From assembly GCA_947627125.1 (NCBI GenBank), contig CANQUY010000094.1, positions 1 to 7,023 of the forward strand: DNA of 7,023 nt, read 5' to 3'. Below, in pieces: positions 1-4,935 of this stretch. The position numbers and the translations under genes were made by a program. The notes under the pieces were generated by a model. That model saw nothing but the letters and a program-made list of their open reading frames with translations. It searched no databases and was not told the origin of the DNA. Origin of the DNA: an uncultured Clostridia bacterium (GTDB taxonomy: Bacteria; Bacillota; Clostridia; Christensenellales; Borkfalkiaceae). Position 1 is the first letter of the stretch. Each line of letters opens with the position of its first letter.

Positions 1-68
1 GTAAACAGCGCGCGGACCCGTCCTTTGAGCCCTGCGCCCATATTATAACCGGCAATGGGAATGCATCC
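1..68 (-). pseudogene. Possible 5'-truncated MATE-family efflux gene fragment running off the left edge
   Basis: Read on the minus strand from 68 down to 1, in a different frame from the nuclease gene, the translation is GCIPIAGYNMGAGLKGRV followed by RALF. This resembles the G-x-Q/I-P-I-x-G-Y-N-x-G-A-x4-R-V motif found in the middle of MATE multidrug/Na+ antiporters, usually near the start of the second half of a roughly 450-residue membrane protein. No N-terminal half is present: upstream in this frame the sequence is the antisense-free but out-of-frame 3' end of the nuclease gene. A normal MATE gene therefore cannot start here. It may be a gene remnant created by deletion, or a misassembly junction. 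Only about 22 residues are visible, so the family call rests on one motif. A chance resemblance is possible. Confidence 0.45.
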
Positions 69-2244
69 CGCCGTCCGCGACATAGGTAACTTCAATGCTG
101 TCGAGATAGGCTGCACCGCTCGTACCTTCAATTTCAAGCGTCAAAGCAAAGTATGTATCGTTGCCGCTGACATTCCAAGTTACACCCGACGTCGTGACGG
201 TCTTAGTCCCCTGATCGTTTCCGTTCGTGGGCTTGCCTGCAACTTGACTATAAGGAGCTGTGGAAGTGAGAAGTTTCCAAGGTCTATCCGAAGAACCTGC
301 TACATCCGCATTCGTTACCTTTACCGAGGTGATCACTCCGGGCACGGCTGTCGTGCTCGCAAGGTAGTAGCTGTCCTGTTTCTTATTGAATTGCATTCCG
401 CTCGCAGAATAGTTTTCGCTCCCACCGAAAATGAACGCAATGCCCTCTACGCCGCCCGCAGACCAAGTCTTAAAGCCGTAACCATCTGTTAAGGTAAAGC
501 TATCAAGCGTAATTGTTAACGTCTTTGTGTCGCCGCTCGGAGGGGTGACGGTGCCGCCGCTCTTGCCCTTGACGGTGATGGTGACCGGCTTTGTCCCCGA
601 CTTGCCGTTGAGGGAGGCCGTGACGTTGAATGTAATTATGGTGTCCGTCGTGGGACGGTCGTCGGTGACGGTGAGCGTGTTGCCGCTGAACGTGATGCCG
701 TTCGGGAGGGTCGCGGGCGACGTTTTTGTCCATGCAAGGTTGACATCCCCGCTCTTTGTTTCGAGCGTCGTCGTGCCCGCCGCAGAGATCGTCCTCGCGG
801 CCTGCAGGGAACTCAACGCCGCGTCAACCTTTTCTTGATCCGTATCGGTCACAGGGGGAGGCGTGGGCGTGTCGCTGCCATAGGTGCCGAGGACTGCAAG
901 ATAGTCGCTGTCCACGTAGCTCCAGGCACAACCGCCGATCGTATCGTAATCCTTGTCATTCCTTGTGCCGAGGAACCACTGGGCAGTGTCCCATGTGAAG
1001 ATTTGTTTTTCGGCATTCCATGTCCATGCCTGACTCTCCGTCTGCTGAGCATTAAACACGGGGTTTGCGTGCTGACCGTCGCTTGTATCGAGTTCAAGAT
1101 ATTTCCCGTCCACCTTCATGAGCCAACCGCCATTGGTGGTCGCCTCGAGGGTGACTTTCTTTGCGTTTGAAATATCCGTTGTCGTAGTCAGATAGTAACC
1201 ATTATAGTTAAATTCGCCGTCAATATAGTGATACTGTCCGTCGCCGATCTTCATGGCCATATAGTAGTCCGACCCTGCGACGGGAGTGGTGATGGGTTTG
1301 AAGCTCTCGGTCGTCTGCGTGCCGCCGCCCTGACCGCCGCCATCGGGGTTGGGATCGACAGAGCCGCCGCCCCAGATCGCTGAGGCATATTCGGGGTGAT
1401 CGATGAACGGGTTGCGGTTGCCTTGGATCTCATAGACCGCTTCGTTGCGTGCACGTTCAATATCATCTACGGGGTCCAATTTATTCCACTTAAGAAGGAG
1501 AGTAAAAGCTTCCTCATCATTAGATGCGGTTATAATATTTCTAATCGGAAGATTTCCAAAGTAGCTTGCTTGGCCTTTGCTTCCATTTGTTGTAGCATAA
1601 CCACCAAATATGCTGCTTGTATATGTATTATAGTGCGTATACACGTACAATACAATGCGAGCGGCATCGCCCTTGACATTATCAAGTGGCATAAAGGTAG
1701 AGCTATTGGAATATCCGCCGAGTTTGGAGTTTCCGCCGCTTGTCGTTTTTGAATATTCTGCTGTACCGTTTACAACTTCGCCGTATTTCTTATTGCCACG
1801 GCTATTATTTAACATGCCTTCAGAGGGTCTGATATGGTGCATATCGGAGCCCGCGCCGCTCGTCCCCCAAAGTCCATTGGAATCATTTTTAGGCCAAACA
1901 TGTTCTCTGTTCCATGTTCCCTTTGTACCGCCGTAACCCGTTATGCTTTCATGCGTATAGAACTCCATAACGCCTTTTCCATCAAGGCCGGGGTCAGTTT
2001 GCTTTGCAAGATCCCTACAATTGTCATACGACGTATATTTCGTGCGGGAACTTACGATAAGGTCATGGAGCTGGCCTAAGAGGGCTGTGTCCTCAGTCGC
2101 AGTGATGCCGCTGTAGTAGCTGTCGGCAGTGGTCGCCGCGTCGGCTGTGACGGTCGGCTGAGGCAGTGGGTTCGAAGTGATGAACCCGAAGAGCATCGCG
2201 ATCGAAAGACCAAATGTCAAAAATCGGTTGAAAACTTTTTTCAT
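43..2244 (-). CDS. Secreted endonuclease I family nuclease with C-terminal beta-sandwich modules
   Basis: The 733-residue product should be exported and cut DNA and/or RNA outside the cell. Residues 1-36 form a Sec signal peptide (MKK, hydrophobic core 9-22, likely cleavage after ADA at 34-36). Residues about 44-290 are an endonuclease I domain of the EndA/Vvn type with WNREHVWP (111-118; E114-H115 is the expected catalytic/metal pair), DMHHIRP (134-140), NNSRGN (146-151) and a C-terminal NRNPFIDHPEY (277-287). A Gly-rich linker (292-309) leads to a beta-rich domain of unknown role (about 315-455). Then come a Pro/Thr linker (456-466), an atrophied bacterial Ig-like domain (about 468-560), another linker, and a terminal beta-sandwich, perhaps carbohydrate- or surface-binding (about 574-722). 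No LPXTG motif or membrane anchor is seen. The last residues (GGMHSHCRL) look unlike a natural domain end and overlap a MATE-like reading in another frame, so the 3' end may be altered. The start has a good AGGAG eight bases upstream. The endonuclease call is firm; the roles of the C-terminal modules are inferred. Confidence 0.9.
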   Translation of the reverse strand: MKKVFNRFLTFGLSIAMLFGFITSNPLPQPTVTADAATTADSYYSGITATEDTALLGQLHDLIVSSRTKYTSYDNCRDLAKQTDPGLDGKGVMEFYTHESITGYGGTKGTWNREHVWPKNDSNGLWGTSGAGSDMHHIRPSEGMLNNSRGNKKYGEVVNGTAEYSKTTSGGNSKLGGYSNSSTFMPLDNVKGDAARIVLYVYTHYNTYTSSIFGGYATTNGSKGQASYFGNLPIRNIITASNDEEAFTLLLKWNKLDPVDDIERARNEAVYEIQGNRNPFIDHPEYASAIWGGGSVDPNPDGGGQGGGTQTTESFKPITTPVAGSDYYMAMKIGDGQYHYIDGEFNYNGYYLTTTTDISNAKKVTLEATTNGGWLMKVDGKYLELDTSDGQHANPVFNAQQTESQAWTWNAEKQIFTWDTAQWFLGTRNDKDYDTIGGCAWSYVDSDYLAVLGTYGSDTPTPPPVTDTDQEKVDAALSSLQAARTISAAGTTTLETKSGDVNLAWTKTSPATLPNGITFSGNTLTVTDDRPTTDTIITFNVTASLNGKSGTKPVTITVKGKSGGTVTPPSGDTKTLTITLDSFTLTDGYGFKTWSAGGVEGIAFIFGGSENYSASGMQFNKKQDSYYLASTTAVPGVITSVKVTNADVAGSSDRPWKLLTSTAPYSQVAGKPTNGNDQGTKTVTTSGVTWNVSGNDTYFALTLEIEGTSGAAYLDSIEVTYVADGGMHSHCRL

Positions 2245-2252
2245 ACTCTTTC

Positions 2253-2257
2253 GCTCC
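2253..2257 (-). promoter_or_regulatory. Shine-Dalgarno site of the secreted nuclease
   Basis: The minus strand reads AGGAG with eight bases between it and the ATG at 2244. This supports that start over any downstream Met. The region just upstream (about 2258-2290) is strongly A-rich on the minus strand, but I see no convincing -35/-10 pair in it. Confidence 0.75.
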
Positions 2258-2316
2258 TAATGATTTTTGCTTATTTTTTTGATTTTGAGGGGTGACTGAC
2301 GAGGGCAGGACGCCGA

Positions 2317-2409
2317 CCTCATCCCGAGCGTAGCGAGCGGATCTCGTAAACCAACGGACTTCCATTCTTAGAGCGAGATTCTCTCGCCCCTTCGGGGCTC
2401 GGAATGAGG
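2317..2409. repeat. Imperfect palindromic intergenic element
   Basis: The left arm begins CCTCATCCCGAGCG and contains GGATCTCG. The right arm contains CGAGATTCTCTCG and ends GCTCGGAATGAGG, so the ends pair as an inverted repeat with few mismatches (CCTCATCCCGAGC against CCTCATTCCGAGC). A small perfect hairpin, GCCCC-TTC-GGGGC, lies at 2386-2398. The arm sequence is a variant of the TCATNCYGAG...GATCTC pattern seen in the other repeats around tdk, which suggests one extended family. It sits upstream of the nuclease gene. Confidence 0.7.
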
Positions 2410-2418
2410 GAACAGGCT

Positions 2419-2473
2419 CCCGTGCGTTTTATGGGATCCTTCCCCTTCGGCAAAGCTCAGGGTCAGGATGAGC
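2419..2473. repeat. 55-base direct repeat, copy 1 (second copy at 3502-3556)
   Basis: The last 41 bases (2433-2473, starting GGGATCCTTCCCCTTCGG) match 3516-3556 with a single difference (CAAAGC against CTAAGC). The first 14 bases (CCCGTGCGTTT...) match with about three differences. Read on the other strand it gives CATCCTGA...GAGCTT...GAAGGATC, a form of the widespread TCATCCTGAGC...GAAGGATC intergenic repeat with extra bases inserted. Both copies have the same orientation and lie on opposite sides of tdk. Confidence 0.85.
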
Positions 2474-2496
2474 GCGCGGGGCAGGACGTGGCCCGC

Positions 2497-2530
2497 TCAT
2501 TCTGAGGAAGCGCAGCGACCGAAGAATCCC
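2497..2530. repeat. Half-element of the TCATTCTGAG...GAAGAATC repeat family
   Basis: The sequence CTCATTCTGAGGAAGCGCAG continues to CGACCGAAGAATCCC. It has the same left-arm layout as the full elements at 2547 and 3364, but lacks a matching right arm, so it looks like a solo or decayed half copy. It lies between the 55-base repeat and the full copy downstream of tdk. Confidence 0.6.
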
Positions 2531-2546
2531 ATTGAACGGAGTCTGT

Positions 2547-2698
2547 GCCGCCGCGTCATTCTGAAAAACGGGGGTAGTAAAGAGAACGGGGACTGACCCG
2601 AAGAATCTCGCGGCGAATGTCCATAAAGCATGCGGCGAGATGCTTCGGTACTACTTTCGTAGACTGCGTTCATGCTCTCGTTCTCAGCATGACGCCGC
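2547..2698. repeat. Palindromic element with terminal inverted repeats, copy A (152 bases)
   Basis: The ends are inverted repeats: GCCGCGTCATTCTGA at the left against TTCTCAGCATGACGCCGC at 2681-2698. In the middle are GAAGAATCTCGCGGCGA and, after an extra segment, GCGAGATGCTTC, which could pair as a hairpin. Copy B at 3364-3493 shares two identical blocks of about 40 bases with it. Copy A is 22 bases longer because a segment at about 2617-2638 separates a doubled CGGCGA. The short tail CCCGTGCGT (2707-2715) is also shared with the other side of tdk. No coding content is evident. The structure suggests a MITE-like or REP-like non-autonomous element; on RNA it could fold and may end or protect transcripts. 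Confidence 0.8.
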
Positions 2699-2727
2699 CA
2701 CGGGTTCCCGTGCGTATGGCCCCTTCC

Positions 2728-3303
2728 TTAAAATTTCCCGCACTTTTTGAGCCAACAGCGACGGCACATGGCGACGTAGCGATCGTTCCCGCCGAGCAGG
2801 ACCTGCGAGCCCTCCGTCACGACGTTGCCGTCGTCGTCGAGCCGCGCGTTCACCGTGGCCTTTGCCCCGCAGGTGCACACCGACTTGATCTCGCTGATGG
2901 ATTCCGCGATCTCAAAGAGCCGCTTGCTCCCCGGGAAGAGGTGGGTGGTGAAGTCGGTGGCGAGGCCGAAACAGAGCACGGGAATGTTCTTTTGAAGGAC
3001 AATGTCAGAGAGTTCATCCACCTGCTCGGGCGTCAGAAACTGGCATTCGTCCACGATAATGACGTTACAGTCGGGATAGTTCTGTTCGTAGAGCTGGAAG
3101 AGGTCCTCGTCCGACTGCACGGATACGGCGTCCTGTTGGAGGCCGATGCGGGAACGGACAACGGCCGCGCCGTCGCGCGTGTCGATGGCAGGCTTTAGGA
3201 GGAGCACCTTCATGTTGCGCTCTTCGTAGTTGAATTTTGTGATGAGCGCCTGTGCCGTCTTGGAGCACCCCATCGCGCCGAATTTGAAATAGAGTTTTGA
3301 CAT
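2728..3303 (-). CDS. tdk: Thymidine kinase (type II, TK1-like)
   Basis: The 191-residue enzyme phosphorylates thymidine with ATP to give dTMP in the cytosol, salvaging thymidine for DNA synthesis. It is collinear with E. coli Tdk: N-terminal P-loop GAMGCSKT (9-16), NYEER (25-29), the Walker B/catalytic segment VDECQFL (84-90, E86 being the expected base), FGLATDF (112-118), the zinc-binding CTCG (C143, C145) paired with CRRC (C180, C183), and the flexible lasso region between them. The P-loop carries Ser14 where GK[ST] loops have Gly, a departure worth noting though probably tolerated. Length is typical for short bacterial Tdks. The start at 3303 gives the expected MSKLYFKFGAM N-terminus, but no Shine-Dalgarno sequence is visible in the 22 bases upstream. 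The gene stands alone between two repeat-filled gaps, apart from the pdp operon upstream of it, so its own promoter is expected but was not identified. Confidence 0.96.
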   Translation of the reverse strand: MSKLYFKFGAMGCSKTAQALITKFNYEERNMKVLLLKPAIDTRDGAAVVRSRIGLQQDAVSVQSDEDLFQLYEQNYPDCNVIIVDECQFLTPEQVDELSDIVLQKNIPVLCFGLATDFTTHLFPGSKRLFEIAESISEIKSVCTCGAKATVNARLDDDGNVVTEGSQVLLGGNDRYVAMCRRCWLKKCGKF

Positions 3304-3322
3304 AGTTGAAATGTGTTGGTGG

Positions 3323-3360
3323 GCGGCGTCATGCCGAGAAAGTATGCTGTACGAAGTCCG
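3323..3360. repeat. Partial repeat arm abutting the tdk start
   Basis: GCGGCGTCATGCCGAGAA at 3323-3340 matches the terminal arm of the palindromic elements (GCGGCGTCATGCTGAGAA as read inward from the right end) with one difference, and ACGAAGTCC follows in the place of the inner arm. It begins about 20 bases upstream of the tdk ATG, so the tdk leader contains repeat sequence. It appears to be a decayed half-copy. Confidence 0.6.
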
Positions 3361-3363
3361 CCC

Positions 3364-3493
3364 GCCGCCGCGTCATTCTGAGAAATGGGGACTGTAAAGA
3401 GAACGGGGACTGACCCGAAGAATCTCGCGGCGAGATGCTTCGGTACGTTTCCCGTAGACTGCGTTCATGCTCTCGTTCTCAGCATGACGCCGC
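3364..3493. repeat. Palindromic element with terminal inverted repeats, copy B (130 bases)
   Basis: The terminal arms GCCGCGTCATTCTGAGAA (left) and TTCTCAGCATGACGCCGC (3476-3493) are inverted repeats matching at 16 of 18 positions. A central hairpin at 3417-3441, GAAGAATCTCGC-G-GCGAGATGCTTC, pairs at 11 of 12 positions. Between the left arm and the hairpin, GGGGACTG occurs twice, at 3387-3394 and 3405-3412. Copy A on the far side of tdk has the same orientation. Copy B lies in the 295-base gap between pdp and tdk and could act as a transcript 3' structure for the pdp operon. No T-run follows, so it is not a textbook terminator. Confidence 0.85.
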
Positions 3494-3587
3494 TACGCGC
3501 CCCCGTGCGTTTGACGGGATCCTTCCCCTTCGGCTAAGCTCAGGGTCAGGATGAGCACGCCGCTACGCGCTCCCGTGCGTTTGACGG
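3487..3587. repeat. 31-base motif repeated 70 bases apart
   Basis: ACGCCGCTACGCGCCCCCGT at 3487, continuing GCGTTTGACGG to 3517, recurs at 3557-3587 with one difference (CCCCCG against CTCCCG). The 55-base repeat copy 2 lies across and between the two occurrences. A diverged third version is at 2691-2719, beyond the other side of tdk. The layout looks like a tandem duplication of a unit of about 70 bases. Confidence 0.75.
3502..3556. repeat. 55-base direct repeat, copy 2 (first copy at 2419-2473)
   Basis: This copy is directly oriented relative to copy 1 and lies 1083 bases away from it. The 41 bases from 3516 differ from copy 1 at one position. It overlaps the right end of the first 31-base motif and is followed by the second one, so the pdp-proximal side of tdk holds a nested set of repeats. 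Confidence 0.85.
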
Positions 3588-3598
3588 AATTCCCCCGC

Positions 3599-4900
3599 TT
3601 ACTTTACGATGCCATAGATGAGGGGTTCCGCCACGGGACGCTCGATGGAGATCTCTGTCGCCGCGAGAAGAGTTCCCTCCGCGGCTTGAAAGAGCGATTC
3701 GTCGTCCGCAAGCAAAACTGCGATCTCCTCGCCCTTCCGGACATAGTCGCCCGTCTTTTTCTTTAAGAGGATCCCCGCCTTATAGTCGATCTCGTCCTCC
3801 GCGGTGTTCCGCCCTGCGCCGAGGAGCAGGCTCGCAATGCCGTAGCTCTCGGTGTCCGCGCTCGCGATATAGCCCGAACGCTGTGCCAAGACGGCGTGGG
3901 AATATTTTGCCTTCTCGAATGTTTCGGGATGCTCGATCAGCGTTTCGTCGCCGCCCTGCGCTCTCACCGTTTCGACGAGTTTTCGGAGCGCGGAGCCGTC
4001 CGAGATCGAATTTTTTGCCTTTTGAATGCATTCCTCCACCGTCCCCATCCCCGCAAGCGAGAGCATGTGCCCCGCAAGGGTCAAAGAAACCTCCGTGAAG
4101 TCCTCGGGACCGCGGCCCATGAGCGTTTCCACGGCCTCGATGACCTCGAGGGAGTTCCCGATGGCATACCCCAAAGGACGGTCCATATTTGTGATGAGCG
4201 CAGTCATCTTTTTGCCCGCGTTCTTGCCGATGTCCACCATGAGGCGGGCGAGCTCTTTGCTTCTCTCCACCGTTTTCATGAAGGAACCGCTGCCCGTCTT
4301 GACGTCGAGCACAATGCAGTCGTCGTCGGCGGCGAGCTTCTTCCCCATGATGCTTGCGGCGATGAGGGGCATGCTGTCTACCGTGGCGGTGACGTCGCGG
4401 AGGGCATAAAGTTTTTTATCGGCAGGGGCGAACTGCTTGCTCTGCCCCACGATAGCAAGGCCGATGGAATTGACCTGCGAAACAAATTCCTCGTCCGAAA
4501 GGGTCGTTCTGAAGCCCTTGATGGCCTCGAGCTTATCGACGGTGCCCCCCGTATGGCCGAGGCCGCGGCCGCTCATCTTGGCGACCTTCACCCCGAGCGA
4601 GGCGACAATGGGCGCGACAACGAGGCTGGTCTTATCCCCAACGCCGCCCGTCGAATGCTTGTCGACGCGGATACCCTGTATTTTGGAGGAATCGAGCTTT
4701 TCGCCCGAGTCGCGCACGGCATAGGTGAGGTCGCAGGTTTCGCGGACCGTCATGCCCTTAAAATAGATCGCCATGCAGAGCGCGGAGATCTGATAGTCGG
4801 GAATGCTCCCGTCCGTGACGCCGCGGATGAAGAAGTTGATCTCTTCCTTGGAGAGCTCTTCTCCGTCCCGCTTCTTTTTGATGATATCGTACATTCGCAT
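3599..4900 (-). CDS. pdp: Pyrimidine-nucleoside phosphorylase
   Basis: The 433-residue cytosolic enzyme cleaves uridine, thymidine and deoxyuridine with phosphate into the base and (deoxy)ribose-1-phosphate. The length equals that of Firmicutes Pdp, and the start MRMYDIIKKK matches the Bacillus-type MRMVDII. Visible motifs are KHSTGGVGDKTS (81-92, phosphate and potassium site), the thymidine phosphorylase signature SGRGLGHTGGTVDKLE (110-125), ALRD with R168, and SIMGK with S183 and K187. These last residues coincide with the pyrimidine-binding residues known in the Geobacillus enzyme. VKTGSGSFMK (200-209) is also typical. The C-terminal part is the usual alpha/beta domain, ending at IYGIVK. 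The gene follows the nucleotidase after 35 bases and is probably the last gene of the deoB-cdd-nucleotidase-pdp operon. Its sugar phosphate product is the substrate of DeoB, encoded at the head of the visible cluster. The alternative, strict thymidine phosphorylase (DeoA), is less likely given the Bacillus-like sequence. Confidence 0.96.
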   Translation of the reverse strand: MRMYDIIKKKRDGEELSKEEINFFIRGVTDGSIPDYQISALCMAIYFKGMTVRETCDLTYAVRDSGEKLDSSKIQGIRVDKHSTGGVGDKTSLVVAPIVASLGVKVAKMSGRGLGHTGGTVDKLEAIKGFRTTLSDEEFVSQVNSIGLAIVGQSKQFAPADKKLYALRDVTATVDSMPLIAASIMGKKLAADDDCIVLDVKTGSGSFMKTVERSKELARLMVDIGKNAGKKMTALITNMDRPLGYAIGNSLEVIEAVETLMGRGPEDFTEVSLTLAGHMLSLAGMGTVEECIQKAKNSISDGSALRKLVETVRAQGGDETLIEHPETFEKAKYSHAVLAQRSGYIASADTESYGIASLLLGAGRNTAEDEIDYKAGILLKKKTGDYVRKGEEIAVLLADDESLFQAAEGTLLAATEISIERPVAEPLIYGIVK

Positions 4901-4910
4901 GATGATGGTT

Positions 4911-4922
4911 TCCTTTTTTTTT
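4911..4922 (-). promoter_or_regulatory. Ribosome binding site of pdp with an adjoining A9 run
   Basis: The minus strand reads nine A residues followed by GGAAACC, giving an AAGGA site (4911-4915) with ten bases before the ATG at 4900. The spacing favours this first ATG over the second Met codon (4894), which would be 16 bases away. The A-run immediately before the site is a homopolymer in which length changes could alter the site, but nothing shows that this happens. Confidence 0.6.
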
Positions 4923-4935
4923 GGATTGGGGGGCC

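Noticed and set aside
55..492. Plus-strand open frame of 145 codons near the left edge
   Set aside because: It is antisense to the C-terminal module of the nuclease, its composition is Arg/Ser-rich, and it shows no motif.
2245..2300. Promoter for the nuclease gene in the A-rich leader
   Set aside because: The leader is A-rich on the coding strand, but no pair of -35 and -10 hexamers with suitable spacing stood out.
2093..2365. Minus-strand 90-codon frame upstream of and overlapping the nuclease start
   Set aside because: It begins in the palindromic repeat and overlaps the nuclease signal-peptide region in another frame. There is no ribosome site or protein-like pattern.
2245..2727. Possible CRISPR array or small-RNA gene in the repeat-filled gap
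   Set aside because: The repeats are diverse palindromic elements of different lengths without regular short repeats and unique spacers of constant size. No sigma-70 promoter or T-tailed terminator frames an RNA gene.
2617..3198. A 193-codon open frame on the plus strand
   Set aside because: It is antisense to tdk and begins within repeat copy A. It has no family resemblance, while the minus strand encodes a complete Tdk.
3364..3598. Rho-independent terminator after pdp
   Set aside because: Hairpins are plentiful here, but none is followed by a T-run in the direction of transcription, so I could not support a terminator call.
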